A program made the position numbers and the translations under genes. This document shows, piece by piece, positions 12,111 to 23,884 of a stretch of DNA of 64,000 nucleotides; position 1 is the stretch's first letter, and every line of letters begins with the position of its first letter. The stretch is from Bisporella sp. PMI_857 (taxonomy: Eukaryota > Ascomycota > Leotiomycetes > Helotiales > Helotiaceae): positions 248,001 to 312,000 of the forward strand of contig JAJSPD010000001.1 in NCBI GenBank assembly GCA_021307315.1, in the 5' to 3' direction. Below the pieces are notes generated by a model that worked only from the letters and a program-made list of their open reading frames with translations, had not been told where the DNA came from and made no database searches.

Positions 12111-13650
12111 CAACAATACAGCAGTTCCGCTGGCAAGGCAAACCATGCCGTGTCTATAACTTTGAAGTAAGACTAAAGCACTGATATATTCTGGAGGATA
12201 GCGAATACCACATATGTTGAGCGACCACATTATATCTCTTATGTCTAGCTGTGAACAGGTTGATATCCAATAGAGTAGCATCACGGCATGGCTTAATTTG
12301 AAGGAAATTATCAATTCCGATCTTACCCTGAATGATATTATTTGAAAGCATCTTGAAACACTTCAAGGTTGCTACCTGGCTCAAGACCAAAACATTCGTT
12401 TGGAGTATGAACCGAAAGACTTAATCGCTTAATATGGTACTAATCTCATTAAGCAGTGATATGAAGGGATAAACCGAACTGTCAACCAAGCTATAATGAA
12501 AGAATAAGCTTATTCACAGATGCTAGTGTGTAGCATCGATGGATTCGGCGCATTGTAGAAAGGCAATCTCCGGCCGAACTGATGAACAAGTTCTTCAGTC
12601 TAACCGCTTCCCTAGCGTATTAAAGGGAAGAAACTGTTTCTCCAGCGGGTTTGTAAGGCCACCAGCGCGCTGGTAACTTGAGCCATGGCCAATTTGGAAA
12701 CAGATCATAAATGCGAGTGCAGATAAATACATAAAAGTCTGAGACCAAATTCTATCGCTTGCATCACATAGATTTGCCCGTAAGATAATCTTTAAATCAC
12801 AAACTTTGGGAATTTAAGTGAAATGCCTCCACTTGCACATCCAAGCATTCAACTTTCCAAGAGAAAAATATTGCTACAGAGTGCAAAAGCACCTGATGTA
12901 TCTAACCAAGTTCAACATAGGTTGGTATTTCAGTGAAAACATTGCAAATCTAGAACAAATCCATTGGAAATGGCTAGTAATAAAAGTATTCATTGTAAGT
13001 AACTAACCTTCTTTTAGCAATCTTCTTTTTTTTCCGCTTCTTTGAATACTAAAATATCGACGGACGCACCGAGCTTAACAACTATATAAAGCTGCTGCAT
13101 CACACGTTCGTAAATGAAGTTGCGACAAGACTTTGCAACGGTGGATACATAGTTCTGCCGAATGAATAAGAAATTACCAATGTTAGCTTCCAAAAATGTT
13201 CCAGCACGAAATTAAAAAAGGGGGAATGGTTTTGACTGAAGTGGCTTGTGACAACGTGACAAAGTCTGATGTGGGGTATTTGGGATGACCCTCGGCATCG
13301 AGCTCTGAAGGAAATGCGAAACCATAGTACACATAGCGAAGTGTGTACTTAGATTAAATTCTAGATAGTAAGGAAGTGAGTTCCAAGTGGAGTTACCCCG
13401 CCTTTCTAGAATTACCGTGCAAGACTTCTTGATGTACCGTAAAACTTTTGGCGTTCAACAGCGCGGGGTTCGGGAGATGGGGCTCGGATGAACAAGAGAT
13501 TGACCACGGTATAAACATCCCGAAGAGTCTGCTCCATTGAGTCAATATTGAAGATTGTAGCAAAAATTTCAAGCTGGAAGCAAAACTTTTGTTTTCGACA
13601 CAATAAACTTCTCATAGAATCAAGTTATCGTTAATATATAGAGCGTAAAG

Positions 13651-15531
13651 ATGGCAGCCACTGCAACCGAGGCGATCTTTGAGATTCCGAAGCAGCATAA
13701 AGCTGCTGTTTATGACAAGCCTGGTACTATAAGCACCAAGGTTGAGCTTTTAGATACGCCCGAGCCAGGTCCAGGTCAAGTTCTTGTTCGATTGTGAGTT
13801 TGATTCAGACGATAGAGGACCAATCGGCGAAGAACAAATACTGAATATACTCAGGACTCACTCGGGAGTCTGTCACTCAGACATGGGTGTAATGCAGAAC
13901 CTTTTTCGAGGCTTGCCATATCCCACGCAGCCGGGCCAGGTGGGTGGTCATGAGGGAGTCGGAATCGTTCAGAAGCTTGGCCCCGGAGCTGATATTGGTT
14001 AGTCTAACGAGACTCCTCCCATTTTATGCTCCCGTGGTTCGAGTTCCGTGAGGGTTATGAGACATGTTGAAAGAATAAGAGCACTGACTTTGAGATATGT
14101 AGGCCGAGTTAAACTCGGTGATCGAGTCGGCATCAAGTGGGTGTCTTCTGCATGCTCGTCTTGTTTAGCTTGCTTAGAAGGAAGAGATGGTGTCTGCTTT
14201 GTATGTGGTCCCAAAGATCCGTCTACCGATTTCCTGGGACGGTGTTCCAGAAATACTCTTTGAGAAAGGGAGGCGTCACTAATGATCCAGTACATAGAAT
14301 CAAAAGATATCAGGCTACTACAGTGAGGTGGTTCTAAATTTGACTGTTGAATAGGCAACTGACAAGCCAAATCTCAGCCCCCGGGACTTTCCAGCAATAC
14401 ACATTAGCTCCTGCAAACTATGTCACACCGATTCCAGAAAACTTGAAGTCGGAGGATGCGGCACCGCGTAAGTCTTGTCTTCCCAGAAAGAAGAAAGTTC
14501 GCATGTGAAGCAAGTTATTTGACTTGACAGGCGAGAAATCTTGGCATTCATTTGGAAGCATTTGCTAACTGAATTGACACACAGTCCTCTGTGCAGGTAG
14601 GGGCCGTCCCAGCGACCTTTCTTACTAGATTTACTTGCTAAATTTATATAGGTGTTACAACGTGAGTATATTTTGGTTTGGTGCACACAGCCACACTGCA
14701 TTGCAGCCACCGAAAGGGGTCGCTGTTGTGGCCGCATGAAATAAGCGAGGTTAACATACGTCTAGGTACTCGGCGTTGCGCAAATCTGGTGCTAAGAGCG
14801 GACAATGGGTGGTAATCAGTATGATAACGGAATATGACCCCCAATGTAATTATTGACTAATATGTGATAGGTGGCGCGGGTGGTGGACTGGTAGTTTTCG
14901 CCCTAAGGCTCAGCTTCTCGTGGCTAATTATGTCCAGGGACATCTCGCTATACAAATCGGTGCCAGGGGAATGGCGTACCGCATCATCGGGATTGATCAT
15001 GGAAGTAAGGAGTCGTTGATCAAAGAGTGTGGGGCGGAGGTCTTCCTCGACATTACAAAGTTTGATGATAAGACCTTGGCCGAAGAAGTGAAGAAAGTTA
15101 CTGGTGGCGTGGGAGCTTCGGCCGTCATTAACTGTACCGCATCAAATGGAGCATATGCTCAGGGTCTGAGTTTGCTGCGCTTTGGAGGTACACTTGTCTG
15201 TGTCGGCATGCCAGAGGGAGATCCCAAACCAATCGCAAATGCATATCCTGGAGCATTAGTACGTCGCTGTTCTATCAATGCTTGCTGTAACCATATTACG
15301 ACTTAATCCGCCATATAGCTGACTTTTATGATGAATTAGGTCGCGGGAGAGTGGACTATCAAAGGCTCTGCCGTAGGCAATCAAAGGGAAGCCTTGGAGG
15401 TCTTGGAAATGGCCGCCCGTGGTATAGTCAAGAGTCATTTGCGGATCGAAAAGATGGAGAACTTAACGGAGATATTCAAGGAGATGGCAGAAGGTAAAAT
15501 GCTAGGAAGAGTGGTACTTGATCTTCAATAG
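13651..15531 (+). CDS. Zinc-dependent medium-chain alcohol dehydrogenase
   Basis: Eleven exons: 13651-13793, 13855-13997, 14103-14200, 14298-14322, 14378-14467, 14585-14596, 14652-14661, 14766-14818, 14871-14890, 14938-15258, 15340-15531 (368 aa). It oxidises primary alcohols or reduces aldehydes with NAD. Catalytic-zinc ligands are in place: Cys in SGVCHSD, His-Glu in GGHEGVG, Cys in LLCAG. The structural-zinc set C-x2-C-x2-C-x7-C is intact in ACSSCLACLEGRDGVC. The Rossmann motif GAGGGLG is restored by splicing. The protein resembles yeast-type ADH1. Four exons are very short (25, 12, 10 and 20 bp), and ten introns are many for this family. Every joint keeps phase and family sequence, so I treat the gene as intact. 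It stands alone in a gene-poor region. Confidence 0.88.
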
Positions 15532-16857
15532 GCAGAAGCCCACGAAACACCTGTTGTTGGGCGTAAAAGGGAGAGGGGCGGATATGGGGCTGAAGTGGCA
15601 AAACTTTTATATGATCATCTGGGAAGCATATGTAAACTATCATAGCTTGCGTTCATGGCGGCCAATAAAAGGGTGCTATTTTCCAGCTCAACAGCACTGA
15701 TCCTTTCTACATTAGAGAAATTGTTTATCTAAGGCATTCATTCGTGGTGTGGACGGGAGCTTGACTAGCTTCGATTCTCAAACATGCAGTGTAACACGAG
15801 AGTTCGCTGTGACTAATCATGAAGCTTTCAACCCTACGATGTTTGATGAAAATGAATTCAGTCTGGGATATCAGTGCATTGCTGGTGGACGAAGAAAGGC
15901 ACTAATCCATCTCCTCTGTCTGAGCAAACTCGCCTGCCTTGTGGACCAGTACTTGGCTTATTAATTCCTTCTCATGACTCTAGTCATTTGATACGGATAT
16001 GATACGGGTTAATTATTTAGTTACTCCCTATTGTCGGAGCAAGCAGCTGGCAGAGCTATCATTTCTACTAAGCATAGGAGCATCATAATGTGAGATGAAT
16101 AAACACATCTCCCACTCTCCCATACTGTGCTCCCACACATCCCAGTTGATTAGTAGGGTATTATTACACAGGCATGCCATCTCCAACGTGCTTCCAACAA
16201 ACTCTCTTCCATCTAGCCAGTAACCTTGAATCGGGGGTAGCAAGATGCTATTTTGTGGTCCAAGATATACTGTAGAAGTGGCTCAATCGTGTGAAGGAAG
16301 CTAGAGAGCCTAACGAGCCGTCAGGAGTAGATAATTGAGTTGATATTGAATGTTCATTCCATTGCGTGTTGGAGTGGGCGATGTGCAAAAAGGAGGTCAA
16401 TGGTGCCCTTGATGATGGCCTGAAAGCTGCTTTTTTAGGCCATGTCAGCCTTGAGATGCCCTGTAGGAAGGTCGCTAAAGCCTCCCTATCATATGCCTTC
16501 CCACCCTAACTCGAGCACCTCCTCTCACCGCGTCAGAGCAGCCAACCAGAAGGCACTCACCGCCATCGGCAGCCTGACTATAATAAGTTCATCGATGTTA
16601 CCATCAGGTTGTGGCCGTCCTGGCGACCACTTGGTCATTACAGGCGGCCCCTTCGGGAGGCCCTGTGTGACCGTTTTTGAGGCCAACACGGGCTCAAGCG
16701 GTGTTGGAATCGAAAGGCTGAGTCCTTTTACCATGAATGTGCTATGATACTGACATCGTAGCACTTCCAATAGGCAGGAGAACGAGCCTTCTATCAACTT
16801 ATAAGGGAACTATGTCCACCATGGATTCAAGGTATCTAAAACATTTCATTTATCCTC
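15532..16857. other. Region between ADH and SWIM-like gene
   Basis: No supported gene. Overlapping open frames on both strands at 16440-16800 have some coding-like composition, but I could not tell which strand, if either, is real. Confidence 0.4.
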
Positions 16858-18264
16858 ATGTCGAGTCCGATTTCGAGCTTCAGCAAGCTCTCTCTATACA
16901 GTCATCAAATGCAATCGTCCCGTGATCAGGCGCATCTTTCTCCTGGAGAGAAAGGCAAACAACCTGAGGTTCCATACGATGATCCTAGCCAGCAATATCC
17001 GCAGGAAGAAGGAGAAGAAGATGATACTCAAGAAATAGAATCAGACCATGTTCTTGCGCTTTATCACTGTCGCCAAATAGGCACCGATGCAGACGATCCC
17101 TCTGACCTCCGATATGCTTTTGCAATAGCAGACGCCAAAATCTCAAGATATGGCGTGCGTATATGGGCAAGGAATACGGATTTTCCAGAGTGTTCTTGTG
17201 GCGAAGAATCGCCGTGTCGACATGTCGATTGGCTTTTGGATCAGCTTGGTCGCACAGGCGTTGAGATCACAGCTGAGGCAGGATATTATGGTCAAATAAC
17301 ATCAGTCGGGTTAAGAACGATATGCGAAAACCTGAATTGGGAGCTCCAGGATAACACTGAATATGATGGCGGCGAAACAAACTGGGAATTGAGAAAAAGC
17401 TATGGACTTTCTAGACATATCTCAAGTACGCGGGCTAAGCGCAGAGAAAGAGTAAAGGAGGTTCAAGATATACTTGCTGCACTATCAAACCAGCCAACAG
17501 ACGACTATAGACGGGACATCTTCGACTACCCTGACAATATCCCTATGGAAGATATTCTGGCCATAAATGATCTCGGAGCAACAGTATCGCGTTTACTTAT
17601 CGTCGACGACAACCTTTTCTACCAGTTTCGAACTCTTGTTCCTCCAAATATCCGCGCTTTGGACTACTTTCGCAAAATGGGGTTGAAGGCTAAGGCTACG
17701 TGTCGCCTCCTGGATGAATATGTCCAAACCGGCCCAACGCCTGGGCAGGAAACTCAGCATGATCTCATCTGGTGCGCTCAAACTTTGGCCCAGGTTGTGG
17801 ATGCCATCAGCATCAACCTTACTAGCCGGCAACAACTCAGCCTGGCAGCAAGAACAGAAGCCGCCAAAGCTCTGGTTTCAATACTGCTAGATGTTGTCAA
17901 AAAACGAAACACAGACGTCTACCAGGATGACAGATTCCCACGACGCCGCCAACACGGAGAACCACATATTAACCGCAACCTCTACGAACGTTTAATAGGA
18001 TCTCAGTCACCAGATAACCCTCCAGGGAGCGCATTTGTTATCAAAGCACTTCGAACGCTTCCCGAGGCCTCGTTATTCGTCGAAGACCTAGAAGAAATAT
18101 ATCATATCCTTGGAACGAAAGGTTGGGGTCCTGCCCCCCAAGCATACAGGGACCGGCTCAGCGACCTCATCACGCAGCTCAAAGGCAGTGCGCCGAGCTC
18201 GGTATCTCCCACGAAACGTCCTGGAAGCTCAATGGAGCGAAAAGGAAAGAAGCGCATGAAGTAA
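16858..18264 (+). CDS. Conserved fungal protein with SWIM-like zinc motif
   Basis: Single-exon frame of 468 aa. The N-terminal 60 residues are acidic and disordered (EEGEEDDTQEIES). Around residues 118-130 is CSCGEESPCRH, which fits the SWIM pattern CxC-xn-CxH, preceded by a beta-rich stretch (YAFAIADAKISRYGVRIWARNTDFPECSCG) and followed by a helix (VDWLLDQLGR), as in SWIM domains. The remainder looks alpha-helical (NIRALDYFRKMGLKAKATCRLLDEY, ARTEAAKALVSILLDVVKKRN) and the C-terminus is basic (KRPGSSMERKGKKRMK). SWIM domains usually bind nucleic acid or protein partners. The gene is tail-to-tail with the Mph1 helicase. Family function is unknown to me. The start is the first ATG of the open frame. 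Confidence 0.75.
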   Translation: MSSPISSFSKLSLYSHQMQSSRDQAHLSPGEKGKQPEVPYDDPSQQYPQEEGEEDDTQEIESDHVLALYHCRQIGTDADDPSDLRYAFAIADAKISRYGVRIWARNTDFPECSCGEESPCRHVDWLLDQLGRTGVEITAEAGYYGQITSVGLRTICENLNWELQDNTEYDGGETNWELRKSYGLSRHISSTRAKRRERVKEVQDILAALSNQPTDDYRRDIFDYPDNIPMEDILAINDLGATVSRLLIVDDNLFYQFRTLVPPNIRALDYFRKMGLKAKATCRLLDEYVQTGPTPGQETQHDLIWCAQTLAQVVDAISINLTSRQQLSLAARTEAAKALVSILLDVVKKRNTDVYQDDRFPRRRQHGEPHINRNLYERLIGSQSPDNPPGSAFVIKALRTLPEASLFVEDLEEIYHILGTKGWGPAPQAYRDRLSDLITQLKGSAPSSVSPTKRPGSSMERKGKKRMK

Positions 18265-18725
18265 GAATATTAGACAGAGCAGGTCCCATTTCCTGAAATT
18301 GCCGCCAACAGGAGGGTTGAGAGAGGATTTCTTGTTTCTATTTGACTAGTCTCTCTTTTGATCTCTGATCGACCTTTACATAAGCATTCAGCTTATAAAG
18401 AAAAACACATTTGCTTTGTCAAATAGAGCCTGTTGATCGGGCCATCATTAGTATTTAGACATTTGCATTACCTATCTGTTTGCATTTACATGTACTGTAC
18501 CTTCACGGGATCCAAATATACTACCTTTCTCATGACATTTACACGAGGCGCGTGAGTTCGATTGTGACGACGCAAAAACATGAAGCAAGTATTCCACAGG
18601 TAAACCTGGGCTCTATTGTACTTTACGATCGTTGATGTGTCCGTGTCTCAGACCTCCCAGACTCCAGAAAACAAAGCCAATCATATGGCCATCTCTAACG
18701 CCGACGCTATGTTAATCACTATATA
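18265..18725. other. Convergent 3' region, SWIM-like gene / MPH1
   Basis: 461 bp between two convergent genes; no gene seen. Contains a short AAAAACA-rich stretch and other 3'-UTR-like AT-rich DNA. Confidence 0.5.
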
Positions 18726-21700
18726 TCATTCATCACTATCATCCTCAATCACCTTCCTCTTCCTCTTTCTGTGTCCAGCCACTGGACCATTATCATCTGA
18801 ATCATCCTGAAACCATAAATTCCTCTCCCTAGATTTTGTACCCAAGATATCATCCAAGTCAGGCATACTATCGATCGTCTCCTGCGTCGCGCTTATTTGA
18901 GTTTCTTGGGTGAAGAGCTCATTCAACGGCTTTGTTTTCCTTATAGGAGGCGACGAAGGAATAATCGTAGAAAAGCTCGAAGGACGGTCTCCCGAAAAAC
19001 TGACATCATCGTCCTCAATAACAAATCCTACTAGACTCTCGCCATCTGATTCATCCTGTGAAGGTAGCTCACTCCGCTCCAGGTCGTCGCCAGGGCCTTC
19101 GCTTGACACAGGAATATTCCGCGAGCTGGGCTCCTCATCGGTCTCGTCTACGGACATGGAGATGGCAGAATGTCGTGCTTTCTGATGTTTGGTAGCCCGA
19201 GGCGTTTCCTGTTCGCTATCACTCATTGTTTCAAGTATTGCCCGAGCACGGTTCTGTGCGGATTTCCTAGGCGCCTTGCGATTCGTACGTGCTAACCTCG
19301 GTGAAGGCGCCTTCATGGACGTGGGTATCGTTGACCTTTTGGCGGGTGTTGGCTTTGTGAGCTGTACTTTCTTATATGCAACACCACCATCCTCTATAAG
19401 AGCTGGCACATCCACTGACCAGGATGCTTCATCTGGTTCCTTGTCACCATAGGGCTTAAAGAAACGACGGTCCCGCTGGTAAGCTGACAAAGCCCTGAAC
19501 AGTTTCACACATTTCTTCGTACGTGCGCCATGGGATACTTTGACTGTGGGGAGAAGTTGCCGTTGAGCTGCAGGTTGTGCCATCATTGATGGCATCTCAA
19601 CTTCCTGAAAGTCAGCTCCAGCAACGTTTTGATAGCGCTTTTCTAGCTCCTGCTCCTCCATAGGGCTGAGAAGCACTGATGGGATGTCGGGAATGTCAAC
19701 AGCTTCGACCTCTTTAATCTTCTTAGGCTTCTTCACAACCAATCCTGAGGTTTCCAAACTCAGTAATCCATCTTCGCCAATTCGAGAGGCATTTTGAAAA
19801 CCTGTCTCTACACCATCCGGCATATGGAACTTTTTGGCTGGTTTCTTCTTGGCTTTAGAAGGACGTCTCTTCGGCTCAGGAAGAGATTTATCCTGTGTAT
19901 TTTCGAGTGGAATCTCCAGTAATCGATGATCGGCAACGGGTGTGATACCTTTTGGCAAGATTCGCACCGAGAGATCGTGTCGGAAGGTGAACCGGGCTCC
20001 ACTGCTAATCATTTTCTGCATTTGCTCATAATTGTCTTTGGCTTTAACAAAGCTCTCTTCTTCTTTACCACGCATTAAAAGTAGCACAATATTTCCCGCT
20101 CTTTTCCGTCCAGTACGTCCCATACGTTGCAGCATGCGGATAGGGGAACCCGAGGCATCATAACAGACTATTAAGTCGACGGAGCCAATATCTAGACCCT
20201 CCTCACCAATCGAGGTTGCTACAATGACATTGAACACCCCGTTTTTGAACTTTCGAATGGTATCTTGTTGCTTCTCTTGATTCATGCCTTGAGAACGTTT
20301 TGAATCTGCTTGACCAACGAATACTGAAGCCCGAATCAATGGACCGTGTCGATTTAGGACACGTACAATATCTTCGGCACTATCTCTGTACTCAGAGAAG
20401 ACAATAACTCGGGTACTTGCGGGTGGAACATCTTCACCCATGTTACCTGCCCCAGCATCGAGAAAATGATTCAGAATCGTATCACAAAGATGTGTAAGCT
20501 TTGGGTGGCCAACGAAGTCCGTATTGCTAAGCCATATCCTTATTCTGTCCATCATTTTCTTAAAGTCGGCGTCCTGGACAATCTGGGTTTTGTACTTGCC
20601 TCCTTTTCCTTCCTCTACACTATCTCTAAAAGCCTTGATGGATTCATAGAATGGACCAATGCCGTGGAAATTGAGCAACTTGATACTGTGAGCAACGCTT
20701 TGTAGGACACTAAATAAGGAATGCATCATGCCTTTGAGGCCGCTGTTCGCTCTCCTTCCCGTTTCGGATTTCAACCACTGTGTCCTTGCCTGCATCAGAC
20801 CGAAGGAGGTAAATGACATAGGATCTTTGTTCCAATATGCATTTTGAGCACAAAGCTTATTTGCAAGTGGTTGGAGCACTTTGGTGAGCAACTCTCTCAC
20901 CATATTCATCTCGTCGGAAGGCTCGATGAGAACCTGATCGATGTGCCTCCGGTGAGTGTATGGTTGGATATCAATGGAGTCTTCAGTGCGAATTTCTACC
21001 TTGGAAATCTCAAGACCGTCTATCACTTCTTGAACTGCCTCCACAGTTGCACCTGGTGTAGCAGTCAATGCCAGTATTCGAAAACTTTTGTTGAAGCGAC
21101 GTATGAATTGTACAACTTTATTGTATGCGTATTCTCCCGTAGCTCTGTGTGCTTCATCTACAACCAGCAACACAATTCTTTTTGGGTCTGCAATCCCTGT
21201 AGATAGATCATTTATCAACGTTTGAGGCGTCATGAAGAATACTCGTTTGGACTCCCACTCTTCCGCTCGCAGGGCAGGAACCTGATCCCCAGTAAGGAGG
21301 GTAGTGCTAGACCTCGGAAGACCAACTATATTGAAACAAGCCTCAACTTGTTGAGCGACTAGGGGTTTGGTTGGTGCAACAAACACGATTTGGGCATCGT
21401 TGGTCCAGCGAAAGTAGTTGTACATAATGGTGGCAGCAATGAATGTTTTACCAAGGCCAGTCGGTAAGGCAACAAGAAGATTATTAAACAGGCCATTTTT
21501 GACGATGCTATACTGATATTGCCGTGTATCACCAAGATTTTTAGGATATACCCACGTATCAAGCGTCTCGTCGTTAAGCTTATGGTGAGTCGGAGCCTCT
21601 GGTGGCAAATCTACCTTGTAATTGTAGACTCTCTTTGCTTGAGAAGAAGATACTTCTTCTGGTGCTCTACCACCAAAAAGGGTAGTTTGTCGCAGGCCAG

Positions 21701-22307
21701 TTTGTGGAGCTACAAGGCGTTGCCGAGGAATCGAAGCGGAAAATGAACCTTGAAACTGTGATGATTCAATGGCTGTTGGGGGGTTTGAGGCGGCCTCTGC
21801 TTCTGGAGATGAAAAGAAATCATCGGGGATATTTTCGAGCTCCTGGGTAGCAACTTCAGCTTTTAAGAGACTGCTTGTTCGCATGAACGTGGCTTTCGTC
21901 GGAGGATTTCCGGAAGGTGCTTTGTAACGTGGCCCATCAACCTGATTGATAAAAGCTGGAGGTTTAGGTGGATGTGTTGGCTCTGGTCTTGGTCTTCTAT
22001 AGATTGCGCCTCTAATTCTTTCTGGACTCGAATCGGTCTCATAAGCTTCCGCTTGCGTAGCGCCTATGATCTGTGGAGGCGGGGCCTCTCTTGTGGTCTC
22101 GTGAATCCTGTATTTACTCTTCGTTTTCTGGAGTCCTTCATCGCTACTGTCTTCGGTCGTTTCTCTCTCACTTCTCCTCGTTTGCCGAACAGGATGGCAC
22201 GGAAGATCTTGTGAGGGCTGACTCAAAGCATCTATTAGGTCTTCATCCGGGATGCCTCCGTACTCATCCTCATCCATGGAAGACATCACTGTCAGGGAGC
22301 GATTCAC
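18726..22307 (-). CDS. MPH1: DEAH-box DNA helicase Mph1 (FANCM family)
   Basis: Uninterrupted 1193-aa frame on the minus strand. Mph1/Fml1/FANCM is a 3'-5' DNA helicase that unwinds D-loops and reverses forks in error-free lesion bypass and crossover control. Visible: a disordered N-terminus with RQTTLFGG, motif I LPTGLGKT around residues 281-288, [10 protein letters not shown], the DEAH box [10 protein letters not shown] around 384-387, motif [11 protein letters not shown], a Mph1-type helical insert (about 470-560), and a C-terminal helicase half with [43 protein letters not shown] and motif [14 protein letters not shown]. The long C-terminus is charged and disordered, as is usual for the family. 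Start: ATG at 22307; MSS or MDEDEYGG slightly downstream are possible alternatives. The gene is complete. Confidence 0.95.
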   Translation of the reverse strand: MNRSLTVMSSMDEDEYGGIPDEDLIDALSQPSQDLPCHPVRQTRRSERETTEDSSDEGLQKTKSKYRIHETTREAPPPQIIGATQAEAYETDSSPERIRGAIYRRPRPEPTHPPKPPAFINQVDGPRYKAPSGNPPTKATFMRTSSLLKAEVATQELENIPDDFFSSPEAEAASNPPTAIESSQFQGSFSASIPRQRLVAPQTGLRQTTLFGGRAPEEVSSSQAKRVYNYKVDLPPEAPTHHKLNDETLDTWVYPKNLGDTRQYQYSIVKNGLFNNLLVALPTGLGKTFIAATIMYNYFRWTNDAQIVFVAPTKPLVAQQVEACFNIVGLPRSSTTLLTGDQVPALRAEEWESKRVFFMTPQTLINDLSTGIADPKRIVLLVVDEAHRATGEYAYNKVVQFIRRFNKSFRILALTATPGATVEAVQEVIDGLEISKVEIRTEDSIDIQPYTHRRHIDQVLIEPSDEMNMVRELLTKVLQPLANKLCAQNAYWNKDPMSFTSFGLMQARTQWLKSETGRRANSGLKGMMHSLFSVLQSVAHSIKLLNFHGIGPFYESIKAFRDSVEEGKGGKYKTQIVQDADFKKMMDRIRIWLSNTDFVGHPKLTHLCDTILNHFLDAGAGNMGEDVPPASTRVIVFSEYRDSAEDIVRVLNRHGPLIRASVFVGQADSKRSQGMNQEKQQDTIRKFKNGVFNVIVATSIGEEGLDIGSVDLIVCYDASGSPIRMLQRMGRTGRKRAGNIVLLLMRGKEEESFVKAKDNYEQMQKMISSGARFTFRHDLSVRILPKGITPVADHRLLEIPLENTQDKSLPEPKRRPSKAKKKPAKKFHMPDGVETGFQNASRIGEDGLLSLETSGLVVKKPKKIKEVEAVDIPDIPSVLLSPMEEQELEKRYQNVAGADFQEVEMPSMMAQPAAQRQLLPTVKVSHGARTKKCVKLFRALSAYQRDRRFFKPYGDKEPDEASWSVDVPALIEDGGVAYKKVQLTKPTPAKRSTIPTSMKAPSPRLARTNRKAPRKSAQNRARAILETMSDSEQETPRATKHQKARHSAISMSVDETDEEPSSRNIPVSSEGPGDDLERSELPSQDESDGESLVGFVIEDDDVSFSGDRPSSFSTIIPSSPPIRKTKPLNELFTQETQISATQETIDSMPDLDDILGTKSRERNLWFQDDSDDNGPVAGHRKRKRKVIEDDSDE

Positions 22308-22877
22308 ATGCTTGAGTTCGGGGAGCTCGACAGGAGGTTGCTGACCGTGTTTTGGCGTAACGCGTTCTCTCGCGAATTAATACGGGTTATCACGTGATAG
22401 AATCCTATTAACTGAATCGCCCTTGCTTAACCTGCAGAACGGCAAGGATATAGAAGGAAACATGTTAACACAGGAAAGAGAAACCAAGCTTCCATCTTGC
22501 CATAAGTAAAGGTTTATGTTGTAGGAGTAAGTTTTAAATGCCTTGTAATAGCCGAAGGCTACATAGTCTTACTTGTTCACAATGGAACTTTGGCATTATT
22601 TAAGGCCCAAGTTTAGGGAGGTGTCTAATCATCGGATGCACAATCTATACAAGTTATGTTCTAAGGAACGAAAACAATGGTCAGGGTGTAAGTCGATAGC
22701 ACCCCTGCTTGGTAATGGAAGACCCTGCCCTTGAGCCGTGAACCCAAATAATGTTTCCCATTATGCCTTATAATGCAAATGAATATTCCCCATTCCAGGT
22801 TAACTCCCTCATGGTATCATACATAGCCCTGTGTTTTGCCCTCAGTCACGAATTCTTCCCTCCATCTTCGTCGTCAT
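22308..22877. other. Intergenic region between TVP23 and MPH1
   Basis: Both neighbours are read on the minus strand, so this holds the MPH1 promoter and TVP23 3' flank. No gene seen. Confidence 0.5.
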
Positions 22878-23634
22878 CTAGCTTCGCGAGAACAATCTTC
22901 CAATCATGCCAGTCGCAACATTCGTCGCCAGACTTCCGCCCGATAAAGCACCACCAGCCAAGCTTGAGGCATGGCCAAACTTGTCACATCTCGAGAATGC
23001 CAATGTATTGGTAACCGTCAAGCTCAGGGCGATCACTATTCATTCCATTAGCATATTTTGTTCTGCACCGCCCTCTACTCAACATGAGACAGCAGAACAT
23101 ACCAACGAGTGTCAACCAAATAAACTCAAAGCGGAAGATAGCCACTACCGCTAATGCCACCCAAAGTAATGGCTGTGAGTATAAAGCGATCCAGAAGAAC
23201 CGGCTATCCGTCGCATTAATGACCTTCACCGCAGGATCTGAGCTCTCAAAGACCCAATGCGAGTCTCCCGTCTGGCCATCGACCTCGTTCCACCATCGTA
23301 GTCCTACGAGCCGTCGGCCAGCTATGTTTTTGAGGTAGTAGAAATCGGCTGCTAAGAGGAGGATGGTAATTATGAAGATGAGGACGCTGCGCCAATCGTC
23401 AGCTCCACAACATATCTAGGAGAACGTATAAGCAGGTATGGACGTACAAGTTACTCGTAAACAGTATCCCAAACAGGTAAACCAGAAGACTTGCTACAAG
23501 GAATTAGCTCAGCGTTCTACAACCAGCTTACAATCATGCAACTTACAGATTCGGAAACCTAGATAGCATAGCAGCGTGATGGGATGCGAGCTTAGCCGCC
23601 AGCTAAGCGCACCTTGCTGTTGATTCTGATCCAT
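22878..23634 (-). CDS. TVP23: Golgi membrane protein Tvp23
   Basis: Four exons on the minus strand: 23634-23547, 23493-23448, 23386-23103, 23035-22878 (191 aa), introns 53, 61 and 67 bp. Tvp23 is a conserved late-Golgi membrane protein linked to Yip-family proteins and vesicle traffic. The spliced protein reads [71 protein letters not shown]..., [56 protein letters not shown] and ends [19 protein letters not shown]...GRLFSRS. Hydrophobic segments match the usual four membrane spans, and length equals the family norm. It is divergent from a CitE-like lyase gene, sharing about 250 bp. All joints keep phase. Confidence 0.95.
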
Positions 23635-23884
23635 TATGCGATGTTGCGAAGTAATGACAGGTAGTGAGTTGTGAACTTACGGACGACGCGTATTCGAGGA
23701 GCTCCTGCTCCAGGTGGCTTTAATTGAAGGCGGTGTCAAGCGGCAGAATAGAGTGCCAAGAATCAGGGACAAGGCTGAGGTCCAGACAACCTATGTTTGT
23801 AGCGAGCTGCACCTCGACGTCGATCGATTCAAGATGGGTTGAGCCTCAGATTCATGGTTGCGAGACTCTCGTAAGCAATTAGCA
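23635..23884. promoter_or_regulatory. Shared divergent promoter, TVP23 / CLYBL-like
   Basis: 250 bp between divergent start codons. No specific motif was recognised. Confidence 0.45.

Larger units (their letters stand above)
10659..13650. other. 3-kb gene-poor region between SEC20 and the alcohol dehydrogenase
   Basis: A pyrimidine-rich stretch at about 10950-11350 resembles a fungal promoter/leader and precedes the coding relic at 11485-11767. From 11880 to 13640 the DNA is AT-rich with no coding frame that I trust. One imperfect direct repeat is noted at 12021-12110. Confidence 0.5.

Noticed and set aside
14030..14056. GGTTCGAGTTCC, a tRNA T-arm-like word
   Set aside because: No acceptor stem, anticodon arm or D-arm can be built around it; it is within an ADH intron.
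13999..14370. 123-codon minus-strand frame
   Set aside because: Lies across ADH exons and introns in antisense; no family match.
16442..16797. Overlapping open frames on both strands upstream of the SWIM-like gene
   Set aside because: Both have moderately coding-like composition, but neither has a recognised family or convincing splice partners.
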